A stretch of 64,000 bases of DNA, from contig JADLSH010000212.1 of NCBI GenBank assembly GCA_016169945.1, forward strand, positions 528,001 to 592,000, written 5' to 3'. Each line of letters begins with the position of its first letter. Position 1 is the stretch's first letter. Made by a program: the position numbers and the translations under genes. Of the stretch, positions 21,145 through 33,475 are shown in pieces. This stretch comes from Trachythela sp. YZ-2020 (taxonomy: Eukaryota > Cnidaria > Anthozoa > Malacalcyonacea > Clavulariidae). The notes beneath the pieces are model-generated. The model was not told the DNA's origin, searched no databases, and saw only the letters and a program-made list of their open reading frames with translations.

Positions 21145-22375
21145 GTATGAATGTATGAAACAATTTTATGAGGCTGACCTCGTCGACGCTTTACCAATGC
21201 TGACACGCAAACCCCTTGAAAGCTTTGGCCTAATCCAACTTTACTTAGTCTCTTTAGAAAATTCGTTATTTTTGGTTTTGATAGGGCTAGATCATTGTGA
21301 CCATTTCTGAGGTCATAGTTAGTTTTCAAATATATGTCCAGTATACACGCCCTGACGGGAACCAAAAATCGCATGTGATGCATATTCAGAGTGAAAGAGA
21401 AACGCAGATGAAATGCGCAATTATTTTGCCTGTAAGAAAAATAGGTACGCTAAGCGTACATGTATCTGCGCTAAAATGCTATTGTTGATGTTGTTGTAGT
21501 TGTTACAATATTGTTGCAAATGTACAGTTGCAGTAGGAGTTATAGTAGCTGTAAGGGGTGGGAGAAGTGCTTTCACTTTCCAAAATGAATATTTTCTTCA
21601 AAAAGTATTGAAATTTCCTTCAAATTTCCTTTAAACATTTTGGTGAAATTAAGTTGAATATTTCTCAAAATAGAACAAAATAGGTGTTCACCTGGGTGTT
21701 CATTTTTATAACTCTAACGGCCTAATACCCAGGTCTAATGTTTGTCAAGAGCATTTGATTTGACAGTTTCAAATTTCCTTTCGAAAGAAAATTTCCTTCA
21801 AAGTGGAACCACTGAATAGAACATTGCGATTTGCGAATGTTCCTTGCGAATGCACGTTCGTAAAGCTGCAGATGAAAGATCTAACCAGAAGTCTCACTAG
21901 GTATTTTTTCCTAACATTTTCGTGTCTACGATTTTCGCCTCGCGGATCACGAACACTCACGAATTGCACGCGCTAGATGACGTGTTAGAAATGTTTCTTG
22001 AATAGATATGCTCTTTTATTCTGACATTTGGCCTTCTAACTTCAACTTCACTTCATTGAAACGAATACTTGCGTAAAATGGTAATGGTTATCAAATTATT
22101 TAATAGGCCATTTTTAGCTAATTCTTGACAGTTCCAAAAGTGTTTAGTCAAGTTTATACGCAGCTATCTCAGTCAATATTGCATGAAAATGCACATGGCA
22201 TATATCAAAATTTAAGTTGGACATCGCTGAATGCAAAGCAACTTGTTTAAGTGTAAAAGCTCTTTTAGTTTTTAGGTTATACTAAATGAAACAGTCGTAC
22301 TTTTTTTGCCCCACCCGGTATATCTATTTATATTTCTTTGATATTTTACACTATACTGATTCAAATACGTTACAG

Positions 22376-22453
22376 AATAAGAAACAACATGATTTCAAAG
22401 ACTGTATTTCAAAGTCAGTGACGAAGTTTATCGGCAAAAAGAGTCATTTCTAA
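22376..22453 (+). CDS. TRPA-like channel, terminal exon with stop
   Basis: After acceptor TACGTTACAG the frame continues in phase 0 for 25 codons (NKKQHDFKDCISKS...) and ends at TAA 22451-22453. The short basic tail is plausible for a channel C-terminus. A clear polyadenylation signal was not seen close downstream. Confidence 0.5.
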   Translation, partial: NKKQHDFKDCISKSVTKFIGKKSHF

Positions 22454-22972
22454 ATGTTTTGCGAAACGTTTAAGGTTAAATTTTACATTAAATCTAAGCT
22501 TAGTGAGTGTATAATAACATACAAACATGATACAGTTTTGCAATTGATACTTCTATTGTTAAAATTTAAAATGTTTATCATTTTGTACAAAAATATCAGA
22601 AAAATATATAACAGTGTTGCGCGTTACCATGGTTACAGTAATGACCCAAATACTTCATGTTCCATCAACGTTTGGGAACTATGACTAGGCGAGGGGGTTC
22701 TGCATGCATGTATGTCTAGTTTATATTTATTGTAGCATTACGTTGTTGGCCAGAGTAATGGCCGCACTCATATTTACGGTATGCGCGACACGACATGTGC
22801 GAGGACACCAACTTCAGTTACCATTATTTTCATTTCCTATTCTGTAGTTACTATATCTTCTTACTCACCCGATGAAAATGTCTATTGCGCGCACGCGCAG
22901 ATACAAAATGCATACAATCCTTAAAATTAATATATTATGCTAAAGATAATAAGCAATTATTAGATGAGGCTG

Positions 22973-23660
22973 TAAGTAAGTAGTAAGTAAAAACTTTATT
23001 TGGCTACGCTAACCCCTACAGCAAAAGCTGGTTTCCAAGAGGGTCGTAGATTAAACTTCAAAATTTACAATGAGTTATAATACAAATTTCAAATACTACA
23101 CTGACAGTTACAATTACAATTACAATTACAATTACAATTACAATTACAATTACAATTACAATTACAATTACTATCATTACATCTACAACAAATTATTAAG
23201 TTCGCAAATTTATTTAACTTTATCTAACTGGCCAGGTGGTGTCGCACACTTTAGTTAAACTGACTAAGAGATTGTTTATTTCTTAGTTCGTCTGGGAGGC
23301 TTTTCCACAATTTTGCTCTTCTGTAACTAAGACCTCTTTTAAGATATTCAGTCTTAGATTTGGGCAGATAGAGCTTTGTGGCAGAGCCTCGTAAATTATA
23401 ATGCTGAGAGGAAGGCGTCTTTTGAAAAATATCGATTAGTAGTTTGAGCGCTAGATCATGAGTTATTTTATACATAAGACTTGTTACAAATTGAGTTCTG
23501 CTTTCTTTCAAAGTTTTCCAATTTAGTTCATTTAAAGCAAGTTCAGATTGGCCGTGTTCATTTTACGACCGGTAATCACTCTAGCAGCCCTGTTTTGTAA
23601 TGTCTGGAGACGATCAGAAAGTGTAAAACCAAAGTATCCCAAACATGATATCAATAATAA
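22973..23660 (-). mobile_element. 5'-truncated LINE, 3' end of reverse transcriptase ORF
   Basis: On - the frame 23511-23251 encodes the C-terminal part typical of CR1/L2-like LINE ORF2 proteins (LYLPKSKTEYLKRGLSYRRA, then KLWKSLPDEL). Upstream, at about 23540-23650, a piece reads RLQTLQNRAARVITG in another frame. The 3' tail is a (TTAC)n microsatellite at 22973-22997 on this strand. The 3' untranslated region resembles that of the LINE ending at 35192 (AAACTTTATTT, CTACAGCA, TTTCCA). Confidence 0.85.
23108..23171 (+). repeat. TTACAA hexanucleotide array, about 10.7 copies
   Basis: A perfect (TTACAA)n run lies inside the 3' untranslated region of the minus-strand LINE. Confidence 0.97.
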
Positions 23661-23928
23661 TCCTTGATATCATGCATAAGCCGAATCCAAAAATTGTTTC
23701 ATTATACATTCAATTCAAAAACCAGACAAGAAAGCCAAGACTTGAGCAGTTGAGGCCGGTAAGAAAGATACAAAAACACAATTAAGTTAACATTAAATGT
23801 AATTAATGATACATACTTGTTAATTGAAGATGGTTTTGTATTGTTTCATCGCCTCTTTGGTGTAGTCACTGTCGTTTTCTGACAAGAATTTGGGCATTTT
23901 CTCTTCGTTTAAATAAGCTCATTTACTT

Positions 23929-24202
23929 GCAGCTAGGGACAGGAATGCGGTTGGCATTTGCCTGACAATAATAGTTAAAGTCAAATACTTATAAAACAAA
24001 CCCGGGTTAAAACAAGTCGGAAAAATGTTTTAAAGGAAAAAATTTAAGTGAGATAAAAATGTTTTGACCGGGATTTGAACCGCCGCTCTAGCCAGCGCAC
24101 GCCCTAAACCACTACGCCACTGGCTAGCTCGCTGAATGAAACCGCAAAAAGAACGAAGTATATTGACCAATGAACGCCCGCCGCATTCCTGTCCCTAGCT
24201 GC
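23929..24202 (-). mobile_element. MITE with a tRNA-like core
   Basis: The ends GCAGCTAGGGACAGGAATGC are a perfect inverted repeat (23929-23950 and 24181-24202). On - the interior carries an A-box-like TGGCGTAGTGG (24119-24109) and a B-box GGTTCAAATCC (24081-24071), spaced as in a tRNA promoter. The acceptor and T stems do not pair, so it is not a functional tRNA. No convincing target duplication was found. It may be a tRNA-derived sequence captured by a DNA transposon. Confidence 0.7.
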
Positions 24203-24424
24203 TAGTGCAAATTTACAAGAAGCCATTTTGTTGCAACTTATAAAATTTCACGGTTTTTTACAAAACCTGCCGACCGCGCAAGGGCTTGGGCTCTACAGCG
24301 TGTAATAATTGTTTTTTTGGACCGAAGTTCTTAATAAAGCGGAATTGAAACAACGCGAGAGCTACCGCATGTTGAGAATTATCGGGTTCTGGTTGGCCAA
24401 TTAGGAACTAGCATAAAGTTTGAA

Positions 24425-24605
24425 TGTATAATAAAAATAAATCTATGTTAATTACCGGCAGGGAGGTCCGTACTGGAAAAATATTTCCCAAATCTCAGAA
24501 TAGGCCCGAGACCGAAGGTCGAGGAACGCTTCTGAGACCGAGGAAAATATTTTTCAAGTACAGACCGATCAAACGGTAAATAACATATTTATTTTTAATT
24601 TTGCT
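24425..24605. mobile_element. Palindromic MITE, about 180 bp
   Basis: AATAAAAATAAATCTATGTT at the left and its diverged complement at the right enclose GGTCCGTACTGGAAAAATATT and GAGACCGAGG motifs. Fold-back with imperfect arms of about 60 bp; no coding content. Confidence 0.7.
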
Positions 24606-25720
24606 TCATAGTAAATTGATCATAAAAATTCCAGTTTTGCGAACTAAGTTTGAGATCAGTGGTGTTGCGTAATCAAGCATCGCTGGCAAACATTTAAAAA
24701 CACGGATGAGAAGACAGATAAAAAACATAAAGAAAACGTATATCTTCAGTCGAAATTAATGGACATACTTTTTTAAAGATTATGGTAGCTACAAAGCCTA
24801 GCAATGAATCGTTTTCGCTTGGGGTTTCGGCGCTTTACAAATATCGTTGCTTCGAAATAGAAATGCTCGCTTGCTTTGCCTTTGCCGATCAAAATCATCA
24901 CAAAAATATTGTTTGGTTTAAATTAAATCAACGTTTTTCTACTCAAAAGATAACGAAGAGGGTATGCTGATGAAAATTTTGTACTTTTCTGGTTGTGTTA
25001 CTATAATAAAAAGTTTGAAAAATGTTTTTAACACGCAGCCTTAATAATTTAATTTGCCGAAAACACTTTCTTGTCGTCAATGTTCATGAAACAAATCAAT
25101 TTAATACAATGCAGTTGAACGTTTTTGTGAAAGTTTGATGTTCAATGCAAGGGAAAGTTATATGTTCAAATTTTTCTGTTTCAACCTATATTTTTCGATT
25201 TTAAAGGTAGCTGGAATTCTGAATACTGCATGAAATAAAAACAAAACAAAATACAATTCAAATAAAATATTTGTCTTTTTTTCGCATTTTGGTCAGAATA
25301 AAATTAATTACAGTGTACATCCTGCTTAGTACAAACTCCATATCAGCCAATTCAGTTTATTTTTCCATTTTCACTATTTGGGTATTTTTTAAATTTATGA
25401 ATCGTCTTCACTCCTATGTTCATTTTGGCGCGAAAACGCAAGGAGTCCGTAGCGTGTCATACGGACCTAGTAATCAATCAATCAGGATGCTTCATTTAGT
25501 TATGGGCCTGAAGTTAAGGACCCGAGAAAAAATAATAAGGGTTATTTCAATAGAGTTTCAAAGTTTCGGATATTACAGAATTTCTTGCCATCCTAATTTT
25601 CCTACTTTTTTTTCACACTTCTACTTTTCCTACTTTTTATTAGCATTGCCTAAATTTTTAAAATCCAACTTTTTTAAGAACTTAACCATTCCCACATAAA
25701 TCTAAAAAATATAATGATCC
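24606..25720. other. No gene recognised
   Basis: AT-rich sequence. Open frames near 24782 and 25271 have no domain or conserved-looking composition. Runs of TTTTCCTACTTTT flank the palindromic element on both sides (near 25600 and 28190). Confidence 0.5.
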
Positions 25721-25721
25721 C

Positions 25722-25892
25722 ATTGAAAATCGCAAAAATCTTGTTGGAAATCCGAAAAATCTCATTGGAAATCCGAAAAATCTCCTTGGAAATCCCAAAA
25801 ATTTCCTTGGAAATCCCAAATATTTCCTAGGAAACCCTAAAAATCTCCTTGGAAATTCCAAAAATCTAATTCAAAATCCTCAAAATCTCCTT
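25722..25892 (+). repeat. 21-bp satellite, left part
   Basis: The unit approximates AAAAATCTCCTTGGAAATCCC, about eight diverged copies. The array continues at 27983-28052 on the other side of the inserted palindrome. Confidence 0.85.
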
Positions 25893-27982
25893 TAGTCTAG
25901 GACCTGTAAAGGAGTTTGTATGCATTTCATTTAGGACAGATTATCTCAACTGTTTTAGGGTAAAATGACCATGGCGGTCAACATGGCATATGTGCCAAAA
26001 CCCGAATCCGGGGCGAAAGTCCTGAAAATGACCACGCCCAGAAACGGCACTGTCGGCAAACTCTAAATCCTGAACCGCCAAAGCTACAGCCTTTTTGAAT
26101 TGCTTATAGTGTTTAGAATGGTTGCTTTTATGGGTGGTCACTGGAGGGTGAAATTTGTCTAGGTATCATATTTTACAAGAAAATGACTATGCACCATCCC
26201 AGGTCAACTGCTAATTATGCATCAAATTACTCATTCACCTGGCAAAGTCTATGTTTTCTTATTTCCCAAACATTTTTGTCATAGGATGAAAAAATATGCT
26301 TATTTTAATATAATTATTATAAATTTCATAAGGAATGATATTGTTTTGTTGAGATATAACACATTTCATTTCACTTACCTACGCCAGAACACGGTTTCAG
26401 CCATATTTTGCCGATTTGTTTGCTTTTTATCGCCGAGCCTCGCAAGTATCATCCAAATGTTCTACTTTAACACAATGCTAGTTGACTAAAGAATAATTCA
26501 ACCAAGTTTCGTCGGGTTTTGGAGTAGTGCCATGTATTTTATATTCGATTTTGTGTCCTTCGACATTTCCTCAAATATGTAGCCATTGCAATGTCTCGCA
26601 GCTTCTCTGCCCGATAAATGCCACTTCTTCGTACACATCTGTATTTATATTACAGTATCAAAAATAATTGATTGTAGAATAGTCCCAATCGAAAATTACT
26701 CCCATTACTCCCATTTGGGAGTGAAAAACCTTCCTCGTTCATCAAGAACGAGAATCTAAAACAAAAGGTTCAAAATAATTTGAAAGTCTCGCGCAATCTT
26801 CACGAAAACCGCTCGTGGGCAACATTACAGGGGGGGGCAACATTTTCACGAATACGTTTGTTCGCGATCACAGCAACCCAAACTTCCAAAGTAAAGTTCG
26901 TGTGTTTAACTGTTTATATGTTTTATGACAAAATAAACAAATATTCGCGTAATTTTGTATTTTCTGGTTTCCTTTAGCTATAAAAAGAAACCAGAGATTT
27001 ACGCAATCTTTTGCACCACCAAACGTATTCGTGAAAATGTTTTTCCCCTGTAATGTTGCCCACGAGGAGTTTTCGTGAAGATTGCGCGAGACTTTCAAAT
27101 TATTTTGAACCTTTGTTTTAGATTCTCGTTCTTGATGAACGAGGAAGGTTTTACTCCCAAATGGGAGTAATGGGAGTAATTTTCGATTGGGACTATTCTA
27201 CAATAAATTATTTTTGGATACTGTAATATAAATACAGATGTGTACGAAGAAGTGGCATTTATCGGGCAGAGAAGCTGCGAGATTATTGCAATGGCTACAT
27301 ATTTGAGGAAATGTCGAAGGACACAAAATCGAATATAAAATACATGGCACTACTCCAAAACCCGACGAAACTTGGTTGAATTATTCTTTAGTCAACTAGC
27401 ATTGTGTTAAAGTAGAACATTTGGATGATACTTGCGAGGCTCGGCGATAAAAAGCAAACAAATCGGCAAAATATGGCTGAAACCGTGTTCTGGCGGTAAG
27501 TGAAATGAAATGTGTTATATCTCAACAAAACAATATCATTCCTTATGAAATTTATAATAATTATATTAAAATAAGCATATTTTTTCATCCTATGACAAAA
27601 ATGTTTGGGAAATAAGAAAACATAGACTTTGCCAGGTGAATGAGTAATTTGATGCATAATTAGCAGTTGACCTGGGATGGTGCATAGTCATTTTCTTGTA
27701 AAATATGATACCTAGACAAATTTCACCCTCCAGTGACCACCCATAAAAGCAACCATTCTAAACACTATAAGCAATTCAAAAAGGCTGTAGCTTTGGCGGT
27801 TCAGGATTTAGAGCTATGCCGACAGTGCCGTTTCTGGGCGTGGTCATTTTCAGGACTTTCGCCCCGGATTCGGGTTTTGGCACATATGCCATGTTGACCG
27901 CCATGGTCATTTTACCCTAAAACAGTTGAGATAATCTGTCCTAAATGAAATGCATACAAACTCCTTTACAGGTCCTAGACTA
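25893..27982. mobile_element. Giant near-perfect inverted repeat element, 2.09 kb
   Basis: The arms 25893-26863 and 27024-27982 are reverse complements over about 960 bp with only scattered differences; the spacer is about 160 bp. Ends read TAGTCTAGGACCTGTAAAGG and the complement. The terminal TA on both sides could be a TA target duplication, as in Tc1/mariner-like elements. It interrupts the 21-bp satellite. The 90-residue frame present in each arm (26217-26489 and 27657-27388) is conserved only because the arms are; no domain is recognised. Confidence 0.9.
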
Positions 27983-28052
27983 CTTGGAAATCCCCAAAAT
28001 CTCCTTGGAAATCCCAAAAATCTTCTTCGAAATTCCAAAGATCTCCTTCAAA
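27983..28052 (+). repeat. 21-bp satellite, right part
   Basis: This continues the CTTGGAAATCCCAAAAATCT array of 25722-25892 after the inserted element. Confidence 0.8.
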
Positions 28053-28840
28053 ACACCAATTTTTTTTCATTTCAAAAACTCCCCTCCAATCCCCAAAGGT
28101 CCAGGTTTATCAGCGAAAAGAGAGATTAAACAATATTTCTGTGGTATTTTTATGCAAATATTTATCACCAAAATATTCCTATTTTTGCCCTACTTTTTTG
28201 TATTTTTCCTACTTTATTCTTTCTTTTCCTAAAATTTTAGTCCTACCTCTCCCAAATCTGTTTTAATCACATTGAAGTACATTTTATTGGTCACGTGTTT
28301 CACACAGCTTTTTTACCATTTTCATCTGCAGTACACACTTTTTAGCTTAGCCGATGAAAGATTATCTTAATCTAGACATTTTTTTCTTAAAAAGTTTTCT
28401 TTTAGGTTGTAATTTCACTGGTAAATAGGCTTTATTCTCAATTGTTAAATGTAAATTATTGACCGCCATTTTGAATTTTAATTATTCCCGTCTCCATGGA
28501 AACAGCGAACACAGCGAAAACTTCAGGGATTTCAATAGGCCTTTAGGATGAGCATCCAAATGATGCTTAGAAAACGGATTCCGTTGCACCCCTCGTGGAA
28601 CTACATAATTTTCACATGAATCAATAGAAGAAAACTTACTTTATCAGAATCCGTTGCTCCCCAAGCGAAAGAGGTGCACAATTGGGAAAAAAATCCCTCC
28701 AAAGTTTGCTATTTTCGCGCTTCGAAATATTCGAACCGCCAAATATTCGAACCGCGCATTTCACCCAAACTCGCACTGCGCACGCGCACAAACACGCACA
28801 TGCTTCGAAGTGGAAACACGCTTAGTTATGCAAAACAATC

Positions 28841-29349
28841 ATGGCTGTAGATATTTATAAAACTCGAATATCCTCATGTTTTATGCATTTTGATGGCGTT
28901 ACGGAGGAACTTTGCAAAGTTACACGTCAAAGGCTTAAGAAATTTCTTGAGTGTAGGTCTAATGGGCCAAACTTAAATGTCAACAAGCTGAAACAGCTAA
29001 GAAATCGTACGAGAACATCGATGACTGATCTGTCAATTCATACATGGAGAAGAACCCTGAGAGCATTAACTTAGAATGGTACCATCATACGAAATGCTGG
29101 AAGAGATTTTGTGATGAAGAGAAGATCCGTAGACAACAGAGAAAAGAAGAAAAAGAAGAAGGAACTAGCTCTAAAACCGAAGAACCACATGTGGAAGTGG
29201 AGCCAATAGAACCAAGGCGAAAAATTACACGTCAATCGGTCGCAGAAGCTAATAAGACCTGCCTAAAAGAAATGGATGGAACGATGGATGGAACGCACAA
29301 TTTAAGAAGCGCCAAACATATCTTGCATAGTTATTCATTAATACATTAA
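28841..29349 (+). pseudogene. Fragment of orphan protein with Cys/His motif, frameshifted
   Basis: The first frame (28841-29074) includes EELCKVTRQRLKKFLECRS. The second (open 29044-29349) includes WYHHTKCWKRFCDEEKIRRQ and then a Lys/Glu-rich linker. The two overlap in different phases near 29045-29070, so either a frameshift or a small intron separates them. The C-x-x-K/R start and the H-x-K-C-W-x-x-F core resemble an N-terminal domain I associate with uncharacterised cnidarian transposon-linked proteins; this is memory of a pattern, not a search. The protein stops at 29349 without further domains, so it is probably truncated. Confidence 0.5.
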
Positions 29350-29394
29350 AGATTCAATCAGAGGTTTTCCTAGGAGTTTATATAAATATTCCTT

Positions 29395-29690
29395 GAAGCC
29401 CGGGACAAACTGGGAAACATTGTTGCGCAAAGATATTTGTCATATTATTTGTCTTACCAATGTTTCGGTATGTCATATTGTCCTACCAGCGTCGGCAAGA
29501 CGAAAGAGTGTTTCATCAAATGTTTCTGAATTTGGTAGGAAATATTTTTGCTTTCCGGGAGGCAAATTTTGTTTCTGCAGTAAAAGCCAATGTTTCCAGA
29601 TGTGGGAGACAGGGAAACATTTGAGCAAACATTGAAAATCACGAATATTTCTGCGACAATGTTTCTTACGTTTGGCCAAGGCTTTAGTTT
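29395..29690. mobile_element. MITE with repeated AATGTTTC motifs
   Basis: Left GAAACATTGTTGCGCAAAGA and right CTGCGACAATGTTTC form diverged inverted ends. AATGTTTC or its complement recurs about ten times between them. It is nested in the 28545-30285 element. Confidence 0.6.
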
Positions 29691-30289
29691 AGCGAAATAT
29701 TTAATTTGTTCCTTGATCGTGTGAATTGTATGTATATTTATATATATTCTCCGTCCTGTTTGATACAGGTGGGTTTTTTACCTCACACAAATTTGTATTG
29801 AATTAGGATGTTGATAAGTAGAATTAAATGTTAAAACGGTATTTTGAAACAATAGCCAATGAATTGAAGTGATTTAGCATACAGTATGAGCAAGCAAAAT
29901 GTACAATGTGTTTTAAACAATATTTAATGTGTCTGTATTTATTCGTTAATATTACAAGGTTTGATCTCTATTCCGTGATTTTATTTTGTTTTTACGGGGG
30001 AAATCGGGGAAAACCCACAGGGAAATCCATTTTTCTGTCTGCGCGTGCGCAGTGCGAGTTTGGCTAACATGCGCATGCGTATTTGCTACCAAACAATGGC
30101 GGTTCGAATATTTCGAAGCGCGAAAATAGCAAACTTTCGATGGATTTTTTTCCCAATTGTGCACCTGTTTCGCTTGGGAAGCAACGGATTCTGATAAAGT
30201 AAGTTTTTATCTATTGATTCATGTAAAAATTACGTAGTTCCACGAGGGGTGCAACGGAATCTGCATCTTTTGGATGCTCATCCTACGGC

Positions 30290-33200
30290 CTACAAGGTTT
30301 GTTTTGCGTTTGAAAATGGAGTATTTTTATGCAAAAATGGACAAATAATTATTAAAAAATCACTCCAGTTTTACGCCAAACAACAGGTACAATGATGGAA
30401 TGTATTTTTGTTATAAATATGCAGCTTACGAGACGATTTCACTGATTTAAGATTTGATATTAAGTGAGAATCGATTTTCTGTTGAAAAATCTAGTGACTA
30501 TAGTGTTCTTCTATATAAAGAAACAAATTGTCAGTCATATCTTAGGCTCTCGTATTTAAGCAGTCAAAATTGTATCAGCTATTTTACATATTTTACTGTA
30601 TATATATATACAATATTTCACCGCAGAGTGGGAACAAGATCAGTTTATATAATTTTAAAATCTAAATACTTGTTTGTGCACCTATATTAAATGGTTTAAG
30701 ACAGCAGTAAAATATAAATTAAGAATCTATTTCTGAAAGGAAACTATCACGGCATAGCAAATAGATAATCGTCCCTACACATAGCAATATAAAAAAAATT
30801 TAATAACAACTTAACAACCTTTTTACTTTCCTAATATTATCCGTAGATTTCCCAACTATAAATTGTAAAAAATATTGTACACAACACGGTAATCTTTCCA
30901 GAACCATACTGTGGACTCCTAACTATTATTTCAAAATCTAAGTACTTTTTTAAATGCCAGAGTACCAGCATAATTAAAGCAGAACTCCTGTAAGGACCAC
31001 GCAAAAGACACGTACATTCCACGCAAAACCCACGCAATTAAACAGAGAAATGAAGGCGCGCTGCAGGGGGTAATTTTGCTTTTTGGAGCCATCACTTAAG
31101 TACCCTGAGTCGAGCCGAAATTACTTGAGAAATGAACCAATTCCTATGCAATCTAACACGTTGTTGTAACAAAAGAGTTATAACCACTAGTGTTTGTAAC
31201 TAATTAGTATTTTCGTGGAATGGGTACTACATTTGATATTATCTTTGAAAATTGGTTGGGTGCAAGGTAATTCACGAATGTCACAAAATTACTCAATACT
31301 TTAGGTTTACTATGATGACGAAGTTTAAAAGCCATTAAAAGCAAGGGTAGATGACAAAGAAGAAGATAATGACGACCAATTTGAGGGAAAATATTTGTGC
31401 AACAAATGAATTAGTGAGGGAAGAAATGAAGAGATATGTGTAGGTATAGGAATTAGATATGTGTAGGCATAGTAAGTATAGGAATAATTGTATTAGAGCC
31501 ATTGCTAAACCGATTCGTAAAAACTAGTAGGCGCTTTATACTGTAGATAGTCGACTGCCGAACAAATAGTCTGTAAAAATGTATTTGGTTTAAATTATAG
31601 CCAGTTAATCTCACCTGAAACATTAAATATTGAATGGGACAAATCGGTTTCTGTGTTCATATGACTGTTGTTAAATTTTCAATTTAATATCCTTCCCCGT
31701 TGCAGCTGGCACGATATTTATATGTAAGATTTATAACCGTGACTCCCTGAGCCAAGGCAAAGTGTATACAATAGTAATGTCTACATTCAACAAAGTCTTA
31801 CATTTAACAAAATAGAAAAGATTCTCAGTGATTCGGTTAAGTTACAGATAAGAGAAACGATCAAAGACTGAATATAACGCGAAAAAAACTTGTTGAGGTT
31901 TAGGATAAGCTTTGCCGTTATTTGAATTAGCTGTATTCAGCATTGGTTCTTATATTCTAAATTGTAAACTGCATGTATAAGACTACATACAGGACAATGG
32001 CAAATGACTATAAAATGAGCTGTGTGACATCTGGACAACAAGTCAAAAGAGTCGCAACTTAGTAGAGGGAATAATGAACTCTAGTTTCTTACATTTCATT
32101 AAAGCAAATTTTTGAAAGATAACTATTTAGATTATAAGAACTTTATAAATGAAACAAAACGGTTTATTTGGCGAGAAATACTGAGTTTTGTTTGTTCTTT
32201 GCAGTTTTCACCATAGAGATTATAAAAAATAATAGAGGGGGCATTGTGGGATAAATTCAGTCAAATATGAGCTACGAAGGAAAATTGAAACTTCCTAACA
32301 GGGCCTGATTTAAGTCCCGGATGTAAATTCGTGCTTTCATTGAAATCTCCTTAGCAACACTGTCTTAGCAACAACAAAATCATTTTTATGGATGTGAAAA
32401 CAGCACTGGAAAAAACATAAATTCAGTCAAAAGCATTTTTATGTATCTTAAGTATACATAATGGATTAATATCTACCTCCGCCAGGAGGTTATGTTTTAA
32501 CCCGGTCTGTATGTGTATACAGTGTATGTGTATGTGTGTGTGTGTGTGTGTTTGTTTGTCTGTAAGCACGATAACTATAAAAGTATCAATCAATGCGAAA
32601 ATTTTCGGAGCTAATGGCCATAGGCGAAGGTTTGTTACAACTTGTGCGTTTTTATATGTGTACGTCGAGGGAAACAACAGTTAGGTGGACTTGATATATA
32701 CTCTAGCGCAGTCCCTCACGTTAAAAAAGAGATAATATCAATATATTAAACCATGAAAATGCATACAGTAGTTGAAAAAGTCAGTAGATAATATGCCAAA
32801 AGGCTGACCAATACGCTACACTGGCTAGAAGTCCTTGAATTTTATTGTTCCTGACCTATACGAACGCTGCACTATATTTATCTCCTTATTTACAATAAAT
32901 GCAAAACAATGAAGAACACGGTAAGTCTTGTAATGGAAAGCACAATTCATTCAACGCGTTGTTGAATTAACATTCAATTAACATTCATTCATTCAACGCG
33001 TTGTGAATATCCTATTAAGGTAGCTCCTAGTAGTCTCCTTACAGCAATCTTAAAAGAGAGAAAATTTCCGATATAGATCTAATTTGTTCGACAAAAACAA
33101 CAAAACTATATAACAACTCGCAATGCAAATTGCTACACAACCCATCAAATTTTGTATAACCTCAATAGGCCTATTATCTAATGGAGCTTTGCCGCAATGC

Positions 33201-33470
33201 ATGCCGGTAGTTGGGTATCAAATTCACTTTCTTGAGAAATTTTGTTGTCATGGGGGCAATTTTGATTCAAAGAACAAATGATTAATTTTCTATCCAATCT
33301 ACGTCGGTATCGTTATTATTTTTATCGCTGTGTGTAAAGAAAAGCCTTGGCTAAATTCTGTACAAATTAAAAGGAATTTGCTGTACGTATTACGGAGAAA
33401 ACGGCCTTGAAAGGACGCCATGAGTGAACACAATTCGACCATAAACATCGTTTTAGAATCGAGTTGCTCA
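30290..33470. other. No gene recognised
   Basis: AT-rich sequence with short frames lacking domains. One dispersed repeat occurs at 32465-32650. The motif CGCAATGCATGCCGGTA at 33193 also occurs in the ends of the first fold-back element. Confidence 0.5.
32465..32650 (+). repeat. CCTCCGCCAGGAGGTTATG-type dispersed repeat
   Basis: Starts CTACCTCCGCCAGGAGG, passes through a TG-rich run with GTTTGTTTGTCTGT, and ends near GGCGAAGGTTTG. It resembles a repeat family I recall from many marine invertebrate genomes; the name is not certain. Confidence 0.45.
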
Positions 33471-33475
33471 ACGTT

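Larger units (their letters stand above)
28545..30285. mobile_element. Inverted-repeat element carrying an orphan gene fragment, 1.74 kb
   Basis: The ends (28545-28790 and 30045-30285) are inverted copies of about 240 bp sharing CCGTTGCACCCCTCGTGGAA and GCTATTTTCGCGCTTCGAA. Inside lie a broken coding region (28841-29349) and a smaller MITE (29395-29690). No target duplication was resolved. Confidence 0.8.

Noticed and set aside
24064..24126. A tRNA gene on -
   Set aside because: A and B boxes are present but acceptor and T stems do not pair, and the sequence lies inside MITE ends.
23929..24202. An 8-bp hAT duplication around the tRNA-like MITE
   Set aside because: Flanks TTTACTTG and CTAGTGCA do not match.
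26217..27657. Two nearly identical 90-residue frames on opposite strands
   Set aside because: Their similarity follows from the inverted-repeat arms; no domain, start context or splice sites support a gene.
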